Part shown: positions 53,017 through 61,768 of the stretch, piece by piece
Layout of the letters: every line of letters begins with the position of its first letter
Position numbering within the stretch: position 1 is the stretch's first letter
Assembly: GCA_019636215.1 (NCBI GenBank)
Contig: JAHBXZ010000008.1
Span: 62,001-126,000 of the forward strand
Source: Planctomycetota bacterium
Lineage (GTDB): Bacteria > Planctomycetota > UBA8742 > UBA2392
Reading direction: 5' to 3'
DNA: 64,000 nt
Notes under the pieces: model-generated
What the model was told of the DNA's origin: nothing
The model's input: the letters and a program-made list of their open reading frames with translations, nothing else
Databases searched by the model: none
Position numbers and translations under genes: made by a program

Positions 53017-53802
53017 ATGCCCGAATTCGACGGCATCCTTTTCAGTGACCTGCACCTCGCGCCTGACCGTGAGCGTCTGAACACTTTGTTTGAGGCCTTT
53101 GTCCAGCGCGTGGAAGGCACACCGCACGTGGCATGCCTGGGCGACCTGTTTGAGTACTGGATCGGCTACATGCAGCTTCGCCAGCAGCATGGCAGGTGGG
53201 CCTTCGACCTGATGAAACGACTGGCCAAAGGTGCCACGACCGCCGTGTGGGTAGATGGGAATCGCGACTTCATGTTTCGCAAAGAGGCGCGGCAGGCCGG
53301 GTTTGTGGCGCGCCGCAACCTCTGGGAAGGCGAGTTCGCGGGTGTAAGGGTTGCGCTTGAACACGGTGACAGGTTCTGCACCCTGGATCGCGAGTACCAG
53401 CGGTTTCGGTGGTGGTTTCGAAAGCTGCCTTGGCGGTTCATGCAGACATTCTTCACCGAGAAAATGGGCCACAACCTGGCCCAGGGCCTGCGGCGAAAGA
53501 GCAAGGGCCAGGTCGTGCGTCGCAACCCCAGCCAGTTCGGAATACAACGGGAGCCCGTGGAAAAGCTGATGGCAAGGGGCGCCAAAGTAGTGGTTTGCGG
53601 CCACGTTCACTCGCCTTTTGTGCGCGGGTATGCTCCGCGCAAGGATCCAGCAAGCCTTGTTGTCATGAGCGACTGGCGGGAGGACGGGGCTGTCATCTGC
53701 ACAGTCAAGGATGGCAACTTCCGGCTGATGAAGTTTAACGGCGATACGTTCGAGCCCTTTGAGGCACCATCGGAACAGCAGGTGTTTGCCCCGGGCATGT
53801 AG
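53017..53802 (+). CDS. lpxH: UDP-2,3-diacylglucosamine diphosphatase-like metallophosphoesterase
   Basis: A 261-aa calcineurin-like enzyme of lipid A synthesis that hydrolyses UDP-2,3-diacylglucosamine to lipid X and UMP. Motif order matches LpxH: SDLHL (10-14), GDLFEYW, GNRDFMF, EHGD and GHVHSP. The conserved Asp and His residues for two Mn ions are all visible. It heads a plus-strand run with hldE and gmhA, which reinforces an LPS function. It has a -10-like hexamer right before its ATG, suggesting a leaderless message. Confidence 0.88.
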   Translation: MPEFDGILFSDLHLAPDRERLNTLFEAFVQRVEGTPHVACLGDLFEYWIGYMQLRQQHGRWAFDLMKRLAKGATTAVWVDGNRDFMFRKEARQAGFVARRNLWEGEFAGVRVALEHGDRFCTLDREYQRFRWWFRKLPWRFMQTFFTEKMGHNLAQGLRRKSKGQVVRRNPSQFGIQREPVEKLMARGAKVVVCGHVHSPFVRGYAPRKDPASLVVMSDWREDGAVICTVKDGNFRLMKFNGDTFEPFEAPSEQQVFAPGM

Positions 53803-53877
53803 GTCAATGGGCAACCGTCGGGTCATTCGATGCTGCCTGTTTCCAATCGCGGGCCGACAATCCAGAATCCCAAACCC

Positions 53878-55389
53878 ATGAGCACCGCCGACCTGATCCA
53901 CACCATCGATGATCTGGCCAGCCCCAAAGTTGCCGTGGTAGGGGATCTGATCCTGGATCACTATGTGTTCGGGAATGTCTCGCGCATCAGCCCTGAGGCG
54001 CCTATTCCCGTGCTGCATGTCCAGCGTGAAGAGGATCGGCTGGGTGGTGCCGCCAACGTGGCCGCAAACATCCTGAGCATGGGCGGCCGGGCATCACTTG
54101 TGGGTGTGATTGCGGATGACGAGCCTGGAAGTCGCTTTCGCGGGTTGTGCAGCAACACCGAAGGCCTGTCACTTCATGCCGTGAACAGCCGGCATCGACC
54201 GACTGTCTTGAAGACTCGCATGGTCAGCCAGAATCAGCAGATGCTGCGTGTTGATCGCGAAAGCAGCACTGCACTTTCGTCCGATGAACTGGCCGAGGTA
54301 ATGCGCCGCGCAACCGCGGCGCTTAAGGGCGCGGGCGCGGCTGTGCTGTCTGACTACGCCAAGGGTGTAATCACACCAGGCAGCGCGCAAACAATCATCA
54401 GGGCGGCGCGCGCAGCACGAGTGCCCGTGATCGTGGATCCAAAGGGCCGCGACTATTCGCGGTACAAGGGGGCCACGGCGATTACCCCCAACCGCGCTGA
54501 AGCTGAGGCAGCAACCGGCCTGGACTGTTCCACGCTGGAGGGTGTCGAGCGCGCCGGGCGCAAGCTGGCGGCCGACCTTGGGCTAGAGGTTGCGGTGATT
54601 ACGCTGAGTGCCCAGGGTGTTGCTGTCGTCCCGCGCAAAGGTGAACTGGCGCACTTTCCGGCACAGGCTCGTGGTGTTTATGACGTAACCGGGGCGGGCG
54701 ATACGTTTATCGCTACGTTTGCCATGGCGATGGCGGCGGGGGCGGACTTCAACACCAGCGCGCGCCTGGCCAACTATGCCGGTGGCATAAAGGTCGGTCG
54801 CTTTGGTGCGGTTGCCGTTACGCGCGAAGAATTGCGGCGCAGCGTCATCAGTGCCCATGAGGGCTACGACCACGCAGGCAAGGTCCTGGAAAGAAGTCAG
54901 CTTGCCGACGCGCTGGAGTCACACCGTAAGCGTGGCGAGCGAATCGTGTTCACCAATGGCTGCTTTGATCTGCTGCACCAGGGCCACGTGACGTACCTGA
55001 ACTTCTGCCGCGGGCAGGGCGATATCGTCGTGATAGGCCTGAACAGCGACGCCAGTGTGCGACGCCTGAAGGGCCCTTCGCGGCCCCTGAATGATGCCGA
55101 AGGCCGCGCGCGGGTGCTGGCGGCACTGGCCGACGTGCACTACGTGACGGTGTTCGAGGAAGACACGCCCGAAGCGCTGATTCGTGCCGTCATGCCAGAC
55201 GTGCTGGTCAAGGGAGAAGACTGGTCCGGCAAGACAGTGGCAGGGGCCAAGTTTGTGGAATCAAGGGGCGGCAAAGTGGTGTTTGCGCCTTTTGTGCAGG
55301 GCAAAAGCACAACCAGTCTGATCGAAAAAGCCAAGTCCGGCCCTGAGAGGGGTGCCCGAAAAGGGAAGGGCGCGGCACGCAAGCGGTAA
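53878..55389 (+). CDS. hldE: Bifunctional heptose-7-phosphate kinase/heptose-1-phosphate adenylyltransferase
   Basis: A 503-aa enzyme for ADP-heptose synthesis. The N-terminal PfkB-type kinase starts KVAVVGDLILDHYVFG, has the GGAANVAANI sugar-binding segment, and ends with the anion hole and catalytic Asp in VTGAGDTFIATF. The C-terminal cytidylyltransferase-like domain (about residue 350 on) has FTNGCFDLLHQGHVTYL with the HxGH-type site and VKGEDW for nucleotide binding. The start at 53878 matches the family; ATG 53830 would add 16 residues, and neither has a clear Shine-Dalgarno. gmhA follows 14 bases after the stop. Confidence 0.95.
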   Translation: MSTADLIHTIDDLASPKVAVVGDLILDHYVFGNVSRISPEAPIPVLHVQREEDRLGGAANVAANILSMGGRASLVGVIADDEPGSRFRGLCSNTEGLSLHAVNSRHRPTVLKTRMVSQNQQMLRVDRESSTALSSDELAEVMRRATAALKGAGAAVLSDYAKGVITPGSAQTIIRAARAARVPVIVDPKGRDYSRYKGATAITPNRAEAEAATGLDCSTLEGVERAGRKLAADLGLEVAVITLSAQGVAVVPRKGELAHFPAQARGVYDVTGAGDTFIATFAMAMAAGADFNTSARLANYAGGIKVGRFGAVAVTREELRRSVISAHEGYDHAGKVLERSQLADALESHRKRGERIVFTNGCFDLLHQGHVTYLNFCRGQGDIVVIGLNSDASVRRLKGPSRPLNDAEGRARVLAALADVHYVTVFEEDTPEALIRAVMPDVLVKGEDWSGKTVAGAKFVESRGGKVVFAPFVQGKSTTSLIEKAKSGPERGARKGKGAARKR

Positions 55390-55403
55390 TGGAAGGAACG
55401 AGC

Positions 55404-55994
55404 ATGCCCAAAGCAGAGATGATCGCCGAATTCCAGAAGCAGTTGCGGGAATCGGCAGAACTCAAACTCAAACTGGCCGACCAGTGCGGTGAAGCTATGG
55501 CCCGCATAGCGGTGGCCATGGTTGACGCATTCAAGAACGGCAACAGTGTCTGGTTCTGCGGCAACGGCGGAAGCTTCACCGATGCGCATCACATCGTTGG
55601 GGAGCTTGTCGGGCGCTATGGCTACGACCGGCCTGCCCTGCCGGGTTTTGTCCTTGGCGCGGGCGTGGCAGCCATGACGGCGATCGCCAATGACTATGGC
55701 TACGACCAGGTGTTTTCGCGCGAGGTCAAGGGCAGCGTGAAGGCGGGCGACGTGGTGGTGGGCCTTACCACCAGCGGCAACAGCAGGAACGTGTGCGAAG
55801 CCCTGGCCGCAGCGGGCGAACTCGGGGCGTTCACCGTGGCGATGGTCGGCCAGATGCAGGCCAAAGTGGACGAGATCGCCGATATTGTTCTGCACGTTCC
55901 AAGTACGCTGACGCCGCGCATCCAGGAGTGCCACATCGCGGTGGGACATGTGCTTTGTGACATCGTCGAAAAGGCGATGTTTCCGAAAAGCTGA
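55404..55994 (+). CDS. gmhA: Sedoheptulose 7-phosphate isomerase
   Basis: A 196-aa SIS-domain protein making D-glycero-D-manno-heptose 7-phosphate, the first step toward ADP-heptose. CGNGGSFTDAHHIVGELVGR and GLTTSGNSRNV are the two phosphate-binding SIS motifs, with the usual acidic residues before and after. ATG 55404 has AAGGA 6 bases upstream; ATG 55389 overlaps the hldE stop and is an alternative. Its partners gmhB and hldD are not in this window. Confidence 0.95.
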   Translation: MPKAEMIAEFQKQLRESAELKLKLADQCGEAMARIAVAMVDAFKNGNSVWFCGNGGSFTDAHHIVGELVGRYGYDRPALPGFVLGAGVAAMTAIANDYGYDQVFSREVKGSVKAGDVVVGLTTSGNSRNVCEALAAAGELGAFTVAMVGQMQAKVDEIADIVLHVPSTLTPRIQECHIAVGHVLCDIVEKAMFPKS

Positions 55995-56085
55995 CAAGCA
56001 ATTGACCGCGGAGGTCGCCAGCAGAAGCCAGATAGGGCAGACTGTGTTTTCTGGTGCGCTGCATGACTTGTGACCCGGCGGACTG

Positions 56086-57756
56086 ATGGCTACTTCTCGC
56101 CAAGAGCTGATTGCAATCCAGAAGCGGCTCGTTGAGGAGTTGAAGGAGACCATTTACCAGCACGTGGGACGAAACGACCCGGTGCTGGACCGGTACTACC
56201 GCGACTACCAGGCCGAGTTCAAACCTGGTTTTGAACGCCCGGCCAGCCGCGGCGAACTGGTGCTGCAACTGGCGCGAGCCGGCATCGCCTACTTTGGTGA
56301 CTACCACACACTGCGGTCAAGCCAGACCGCCGTGCTGGAACTGCTGGAAGAAGTGCTGGTAGTTCACGGCAAGAAGATCGTGCTGTGTGTCGAGATGCTC
56401 CGGTCGCGTGACAACGCTGCCGGGCATGATTTTGTTGCCGGCGAGTTTGATGCCGCGGAGTTCCGTCGTCGTGTGCGCTGGACCCGCAGCTGGAACTTTC
56501 CATGGCAGAGCTGGGGACGGTTCTTTGATTTCGCGAAAGTGACCGAGACTCCCTTGTTCGGCGTGAACATCGACGCCGACAAGCGTCCGGACGGCCTGCA
56601 CTGGCGCGATGAGTATGCAGCAGACTTGGTGGCGGCTGCCACGCAGCTGTATCCGGAACGACTGGTGGCAGTGGTGTATGGTGACCTGCACATGGCCCGG
56701 GCGCACTTGCCCGGCGCTGTCGACCGCCGGCTGGGCGAGTTCGGCGTCAAGCGCCGCGCCCTGCGGGTCTACCAGAACAGTGAAACAGTGCACTGGCTGC
56801 TGGTCGAGCGCGGCCAGGAAACAGTGGTCGATTACGTGAAGCTGCAGCGGGACGTGTACTGCGTGATGAACGCGACGCCGCTGGTCAAGTTCCAGAGTTT
56901 CCTGAACTGGCAGCACCGCGCCAGCGAGATGATATTCGAAAGCAGCGCGGCCACCGACGCCGACCTGATGGAAGAACTGCTGCTGGACCAGGTGCGGGGG
57001 TTTGTGCGAACGATCTGCGAGTTCCTGGAGATCACGCTTGAGGACCCGGACAACTTTGAGCTGTACACCACGCAGGACCTCGACTTCCTGGACGACATGG
57101 TGGTCCGCGGCCACTACACGCAGCCCGAGATCAAGGCACTGAAGGAATACATCGCCATGGCCGAGAGCGCCTACTTCGCGCGGGCGCATGTGCTGTACCT
57201 TGGGAACTTCAGCGTGGCCAATGCTGCCGAGGCCGCGGCCAGATTCATTCTGGCCGAAATGCGTCCTCCCTCCAAGGAGCCCGTGGAGGCGCGCGACGAC
57301 TTCTACGCCCGGTGTATGGTTGAGGCGCTGGCCTTCTTTTGCAGCAAAGTTGTTGACCACCGGCGCACCCCGCGAGACCCGGCAGGGTGGAGGCAGGTCG
57401 TCAAGCAGTTCGGCAAGCGCAAGACGCTGGGGGGCGTGCAGAAGAAAGACCTGGCCGTTGCCCGGGCGTACCTCAAGCACAAGGCCTATGAGCGCAAAGT
57501 GCTTGCCAGCGGGGATTACGCCGGATCACCCGCGCTGTATGGGCTGGATGATCGACTGCACGTGGCGCTTACCAGGGCGCTTGGCCGCAGCCTGGGTGAG
57601 TTGATGTACGAGGCCATGAGCCAAGACAAGGTCAGCAGCAACCTGGTGCGCGAAGCCATGAAGGACGACGTGCGCAAGCCCGACCAGTGCCGCAACCGGT
57701 ACTTCCAGTTCCTGCGCCTGTGCAAGGGTGTGCCCGCTGGAACAGAAGAAGAGTAA
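56086..57756 (+). CDS. ChaN-like (DUF399) domain protein with unknown C-terminal half
   Basis: A 556-aa protein. The N-terminal half resembles the ChaN (PF04187) fold: GIAYFGDYHTLRSSQTAVLE, then VLCVEMLRS with the family's Glu, and VVYGDLHMAR near its end. ChaN binds haem in Campylobacter as a lipoprotein, but no signal peptide is seen here, so the cellular site is different. The C-terminal half (about 290-556) is helical, with no recognised domain. It follows gmhA by 91 bases on the same strand and ends 2 bases before the convergent ligA stop. An iron or haem role is possible but unproven. Confidence 0.75.
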   Translation: MATSRQELIAIQKRLVEELKETIYQHVGRNDPVLDRYYRDYQAEFKPGFERPASRGELVLQLARAGIAYFGDYHTLRSSQTAVLELLEEVLVVHGKKIVLCVEMLRSRDNAAGHDFVAGEFDAAEFRRRVRWTRSWNFPWQSWGRFFDFAKVTETPLFGVNIDADKRPDGLHWRDEYAADLVAAATQLYPERLVAVVYGDLHMARAHLPGAVDRRLGEFGVKRRALRVYQNSETVHWLLVERGQETVVDYVKLQRDVYCVMNATPLVKFQSFLNWQHRASEMIFESSAATDADLMEELLLDQVRGFVRTICEFLEITLEDPDNFELYTTQDLDFLDDMVVRGHYTQPEIKALKEYIAMAESAYFARAHVLYLGNFSVANAAEAAARFILAEMRPPSKEPVEARDDFYARCMVEALAFFCSKVVDHRRTPRDPAGWRQVVKQFGKRKTLGGVQKKDLAVARAYLKHKAYERKVLASGDYAGSPALYGLDDRLHVALTRALGRSLGELMYEAMSQDKVSSNLVREAMKDDVRKPDQCRNRYFQFLRLCKGVPAGTEEE

Positions 57757-57758
57757 CG

Positions 57759-59813
57759 TCAGGTCATTGCCAGGAACTCGTCTTCGCTGATCACCTTTAC
57801 GCCAAGCTCATTGGCCTTCTGCAACTTGCTGCCGGCGCGAGGGCCCGCCACAAGGTAGGTGGTCTTCTTGCTGACACTGCCGCTGGCCTTGCCGCCGCCT
57901 TCGCGCACCAGTTCCTCGGCGGCTTCGCGGGTAAACTTTTCCAGCGCTCCGGTGAATACAAATGTCATGCCGGCAAACTTTCCTTCGCCGGGCTTTTTGG
58001 CGATCTGCACTTTCGGGTGAACGTGCTTGAGCAATCGCCGAACCAGGCTCACGTTTCGGTCGTCAGCCAGGAAGGTCGAAACGCTCACGGCAATGATCGG
58101 GCCGATGCCATCGGCTTGTTGCAACTGCTCTGCGGTCAGCTTCAGGAAGCCCTGTGCGTCGCCGCACAGGTCTGCTATCAGGCTTGCCGTGGTTTCTCCT
58201 ACGTTGCGGATGCCCAGGGCAAAGATGAACCTGCCCAGCTTCGGGGTTGTCGCGCCTTTGATGTTGTCGACGAGCGTCTGGGCGCTCTTTTCGCCCATGC
58301 GGTCCAGTTCGGCCAGGTTGGACACATTCAGCTTCTCGAAGATGTCGGCGGCGTCGCGAATCAACCCGGCCTTCAGTGCCAGCTCGATCCGTTTTTCGCC
58401 AAAGCCCTCAATGTTCATTGCCAGGCGCGATGTGAAGTGAGTCAGCGAGTATTTCACCTGCGCCGGGCAGGCAAGCGAGTTCGGACAGCGGATCACTACC
58501 TCGCCTTCTGTCTGTGCCAGGGCGTGGCCGCATTCGGGGCACTTGTCGGGCATGGCAAAGGGCTTTGCAAACACCGGGCGCTTGTCAGCAATCACGCGCA
58601 ACACCTGCGGGATCACATCGCCGGCGCGCTGCACCACCACCGTGTCGCCTTCGCGGATGCCCAGGCGCTCAATCTCGTCGCGGTTATGAAGGCTGGCATG
58701 GGTGACAGTAACGCCGCCAACTTTCACCGGCTGAAGCACGGCCACGGGCGTTACCGCACCTGTGCGGCCTACCTGGACCTCAATCTTCTCGCAGATGGTC
58801 TCTTTTTCTTCAGGCGGAAACTTGGCTGCCAGCATGAAGCGCGGGCTTCTGGACCGCATGCCCAGCTGCGCCTGCTGCTTCAAGTCGTTCACCTTCACGA
58901 CCATGCCGTCAATCTCAAATGGCAGGTCGTGCCGGTGCTTCTTGTAGCGCTCGAACACGGCAAGCAGTTCGTCGGCACCCTTGACGACTTCGACCCTCAG
59001 CTTTGTCTTTTTCAGCAGATCTGCACTGGTAACAAAGCCCCATTCCTTCAGGGCCGTGGCAACCTCGGCTTGTGTGGCCAGGCCGTGGCCGTCGGCCTCG
59101 ACCACCGCGTACCAGACTGCCGAAAGCGGCCGCTGGGCGCTGATCTTCGGGTCAAGCTGGCGCAGGGCACCTGAGGCTGTGTTGCGCGGGTTGACGTAGG
59201 TCTTCAGGCCTTGTTCTTCAAGCTCGGCATTCATGTCCGCAAAGGCCTGTTTCTCGATGTAAACCTCGCCTCGTACTTCCAGCCGCGCCGGCGCCTTGCC
59301 TTTCAATCGCTGAGGCACCGATGCAATGGTGCGGATGTTGGGTGTCACGTCCTCACCGACTGAGCCGTCTCCGCGTGTACTGGCGACCTTGAGCCTGCCG
59401 GCCTCGTAGACCAGCTCGCAGGACAATCCGTCGAACTTGGGCTCGCAGAACAGTTCAAAGTCGGCATGCCCTAGGTCGTCTTCAATGAACTTGTGCCAGG
59501 CCCGGGTTTCCTCGGCGTTCATGCTGTTCTGGATGCTGACCATCGGTACGCGATGCTCAACTTTGGCCAAGTCTGTGCGCGCAGTGCCTCCAATGCGCTG
59601 CGTAGGTGAGTCCGGGCTGACAAGATGCGGGTGGGCAGATTCCAGCGTTTGGAGTTCACGCATCAGCTTGTCGTAGTCTGCATCCGTGATTTCAGGCGCG
59701 CTGTTGACGTAGTACAGGTGGTCGTGCCAGCGGATCAGGCCGACCAGCCACTCGTGCAACTTTGCGGGGTCCTTGGTCTTTGGCCGTGGGCCTGGCTTTG
59801 ATGGATCGGGCAT
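57759..59813 (-). CDS. ligA: NAD-dependent DNA ligase
   Basis: A 684-aa DNA ligase that seals nicks using NAD. The adenylation site is Lys 126 within CEPKFDGLSCELVYEAGRL. A Cys4-type zinc finger (CPECGHALAQ with CPNSLACPAQ), tandem helix-hairpin-helix segments (with ALGIRNVGETTASLI) and a C-terminal BRCT domain (from about 600, with GMTFVFTGALEKFTREAAEE) are in the expected order. Length fits the family. It is likely transcribed alone, with TAGACT about 32 bases before the ATG as a -10 candidate. Confidence 0.98.
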   Translation of the reverse strand: MPDPSKPGPRPKTKDPAKLHEWLVGLIRWHDHLYYVNSAPEITDADYDKLMRELQTLESAHPHLVSPDSPTQRIGGTARTDLAKVEHRVPMVSIQNSMNAEETRAWHKFIEDDLGHADFELFCEPKFDGLSCELVYEAGRLKVASTRGDGSVGEDVTPNIRTIASVPQRLKGKAPARLEVRGEVYIEKQAFADMNAELEEQGLKTYVNPRNTASGALRQLDPKISAQRPLSAVWYAVVEADGHGLATQAEVATALKEWGFVTSADLLKKTKLRVEVVKGADELLAVFERYKKHRHDLPFEIDGMVVKVNDLKQQAQLGMRSRSPRFMLAAKFPPEEKETICEKIEVQVGRTGAVTPVAVLQPVKVGGVTVTHASLHNRDEIERLGIREGDTVVVQRAGDVIPQVLRVIADKRPVFAKPFAMPDKCPECGHALAQTEGEVVIRCPNSLACPAQVKYSLTHFTSRLAMNIEGFGEKRIELALKAGLIRDAADIFEKLNVSNLAELDRMGEKSAQTLVDNIKGATTPKLGRFIFALGIRNVGETTASLIADLCGDAQGFLKLTAEQLQQADGIGPIIAVSVSTFLADDRNVSLVRRLLKHVHPKVQIAKKPGEGKFAGMTFVFTGALEKFTREAAEELVREGGGKASGSVSKKTTYLVAGPRAGSKLQKANELGVKVISEDEFLAMT

Positions 59814-59960
59814 GGGTTGGACTCTTGGGGTCAGCGTGGCCAGTCTAATGACAGCCGGGACGCCGTGGAATCATTCTCAAGTTCCTGATGCGTACGGCCG
59901 ATCAATGCCCGTGGCGGGTCGCATGGTGCGGCTGCCGCAACAGCCATTCAGGAGAGCTCC
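59814..59960. other. 147-base divergent intergenic region
   Basis: It holds the upstream region of ligA (minus) and of the 86-aa protein (plus). TAGACT on the minus strand near 59846-59851 is a weak -10 candidate for ligA. GGAG at 59951-59954 is the ribosome site of the plus-strand gene. Nothing else is visible. Confidence 0.35.
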
Positions 59961-60221
59961 ATGTCGGCCAAAACGATGGAACGCAGGCTTGATGAGCGCC
60001 GCGGTCCGGTTCGTCGCAAGACGGATGTCCAGCGTGCCTTGCTTGAAGAAAGCCTGCGCGAGCTTCCGCGCTACTTCGTCAGCTACGTCGACCATAAGCG
60101 CGGCGTGTACACGTTCTACTACAGCAACCTGTTCGACGCCCAGGACATGGTGGGCGAGCTCAAGCGCCAGGGCCTGGACCCCGAAAACATTGCCCTGTAC
60201 TCACGCTTCGTAGAGGACTAG
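59961..60221 (+). CDS. Small basic protein of unknown function
   Basis: An 86-aa soluble protein starting MSAKTMERRLDERRG, with GGAG 6 bases upstream. The N-terminal half is charged; the C-terminal half has a beta-strand/helix layout (YFVSYVDHKRGVYTFYYSNL, then MVGELKRQGLDPE). I do not recognise the family. A terminator follows directly, so it forms a single-gene unit. Its position before the sigma-like gene is suggestive only. Confidence 0.75.
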   Translation: MSAKTMERRLDERRGPVRRKTDVQRALLEESLRELPRYFVSYVDHKRGVYTFYYSNLFDAQDMVGELKRQGLDPENIALYSRFVED

Positions 60222-60235
60222 TCCTCACCTCGCTG

Positions 60236-60263
60236 ACGCCGGGGCCACGTGCCCCGGCGTTCT
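60236..60263 (+). terminator. Intrinsic terminator
   Basis: A perfect 10-bp stem (ACGCCGGGGC with GCCCCGGCGT) around loop CACGT, followed by TCTTC. It starts 14 bases after the stop of the 86-aa gene. Confidence 0.8.
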
Positions 60264-60341
60264 TCGTGGAAGGGCAATGCCGGGCCTTGTCGGGTGGCCC
60301 CCGGTTGCTTTCATCTTCGCGCCACATTGCGAAGGGATTAA

Positions 60342-60731
60342 GTGACCGGCAAGCCGAACCAAGACCAGGACGATCCGCCGCGCCAGATTGGCGCGACCCA
60401 TACCCATTCCGGCGCGGAAGTAGCCGAACTATGGCAACGCTTCCGGGCATCGGGCGATGTGCAGGCCCGCAACGCCCTGACCGAGTTCTTTTTCGACATT
60501 GTTCGCGCCAACGCCGAGAACATTGCCGAGATCCTGCTGGAGTCGATCGAGCAAAACGACCTGTCACAGACCGGCGCAGTAGCCTTTTTTGAGGCCATGA
60601 ACGAATACGACCCCGCGGAACACGGCAGTTTTGAAGAGTTCGGTTCCATGGCGATCCGTCGCGCCATCATGGACGAGATTCGCGGGCTGATCGGTGTCGA
60701 CTGGACTCCGCCAAAGGGCGACGAGTCCTGA
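60342..60731 (+). CDS. Free-standing sigma-70 region 2-like protein
   Basis: A 129-aa protein starting at GTG 60342 with GAAGGG 5 bases upstream. Residues 28-116 match region 1.2-2 of FliA/WhiG-type sigma factors: LWQRFRASGDVQARNALTEF, then DLSQTGAVAFFEAMNEYD, and SMAIRRAIMDEIR, where FliA has the IRGAxLDELR pattern. The protein stops a few residues later (VDWTPPKGDES), before the region 3 and 4 helices that contact the -35 element. It could be a sigma mimic, an anti-sigma-like regulator or a decayed sigma. No adjacent flagellar or anti-sigma gene is present. It is convergent with the secretin-like gene (11 bases). Confidence 0.75.
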   Translation: MTGKPNQDQDDPPRQIGATHTHSGAEVAELWQRFRASGDVQARNALTEFFFDIVRANAENIAEILLESIEQNDLSQTGAVAFFEAMNEYDPAEHGSFEEFGSMAIRRAIMDEIRGLIGVDWTPPKGDES

Positions 60732-60742
60732 GCCGCGCCTGT

Positions 60743-61768
60743 TCAGTCCGCCTTTGGAGCCGCGCCCTGCACGTCAATGGTGCGCAGTGTCTCGCGGGCA
60801 CGCGTAGCGTCAAAGTCGCTGCCGCGAAACACAATGCTTTTGGTCCGGTCGAAGGCACCGATCTGCACACTGCCTGACTCAATCTGAACCTGGAACATTT
60901 CGCGCAGCACCCGGGTGGCCTCGGCCGCACTGATGTAGATCAGTTTGAAAGTCTGCGTGGATTCAACAAACGCCCCGGCATCCGGCTGATTGTCAAGGCG
61001 GCGCGACCGTTCCTCGACTCTAGCCAGTTCGTCCCGCCTGCCCGACAACAGCACAACGTTGGCTTGTTCGTTGATTGCGCCCTTCCACGATTCGCCGGGC
61101 GCGCGCAGGCGTTCCAGTGCCGCCAGGTGTCGCGCCGCGGGCACACCCCTTACCGGCAGGTGGGACAGGTTCAGGTCTTCATCCCTTTCGGTGGGGGAGT
61201 CCGCGGCATTGGCAACCTCCCATGCGACAATCAGGCGATCGGCAAAATCGGTCACGATCACAGCGGATGTGGTTTCAAAAACCTCCACCCGGCCCACGCC
61301 CGGGCTCAGCCGTTCACGGATTCGTGTTGCTACCTCCAGGGGCAATGCCCGCTTCAGGCGAATGGACAGCGCGCCAAAGTACATGCCTTTCAGAGCGGCC
61401 GGGTCTTCCACCATTGGCGCCAGCCGGGCGGCTGACTCGCCCGTGTGAAGTTGATAGGTGGGGCCGGGCAGGCCCCCCAGCTCAAAGGCCACCAGACCGG
61501 CGCGCCGCAGAAGCTCCAGCATCAACACTTGTTTCTCGGCACGGGTCTGCGGTGCTGTGCCCTTGCTGGTTACTTTGCGCGATTGTCCGGTGGCCGGATC
61601 CAGCAGGTCCTTGCCCTCATAGACAAAACCCACGCCCAGCGCCTTCTGGGCCCAGACCAGTAATTCCCCGACCGGCGCGTTGTCAAACTCCGGTTTGGGT
61701 GCTTCCTGGGCACGGCCCGGCACTGCCAGCAGCAGGAGAATGACGCCAAACGGAAGGAATCGCTTCAT
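60743..61768 (-). CDS. Secretin N-domain-only periplasmic protein
   Basis: A 341-aa exported protein. A signal peptide (about residues 1-20, KRFLPFGVILLLLAVPGRA) leads into several secretin N0/N1/N2-like modules: an N0-type part with FDNAPVGELLVWAQKALGVG, then LSPGVGRVEVFETTSAVIVT, and a later QTFKLIYISAAEATRVLREM typical of GspD N-domains. The sequence stops where the membrane-embedded secretin barrel would begin, so it cannot form a pore by itself. It may be an adaptor or pilot-like piece of a type II/IV system. Its ATG overlaps the stop of the EamA transporter gene (ATGA). Confidence 0.8.
   Translation of the reverse strand: MKRFLPFGVILLLLAVPGRAQEAPKPEFDNAPVGELLVWAQKALGVGFVYEGKDLLDPATGQSRKVTSKGTAPQTRAEKQVLMLELLRRAGLVAFELGGLPGPTYQLHTGESAARLAPMVEDPAALKGMYFGALSIRLKRALPLEVATRIRERLSPGVGRVEVFETTSAVIVTDFADRLIVAWEVANAADSPTERDEDLNLSHLPVRGVPAARHLAALERLRAPGESWKGAINEQANVVLLSGRRDELARVEERSRRLDNQPDAGAFVESTQTFKLIYISAAEATRVLREMFQVQIESGSVQIGAFDRTKSIVFRGSDFDATRARETLRTIDVQGAAPKAD

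Noticed and set aside
57687..59174. A 495-aa plus-strand open frame over ligA
   Set aside because: Antisense to a complete NAD-dependent ligase.
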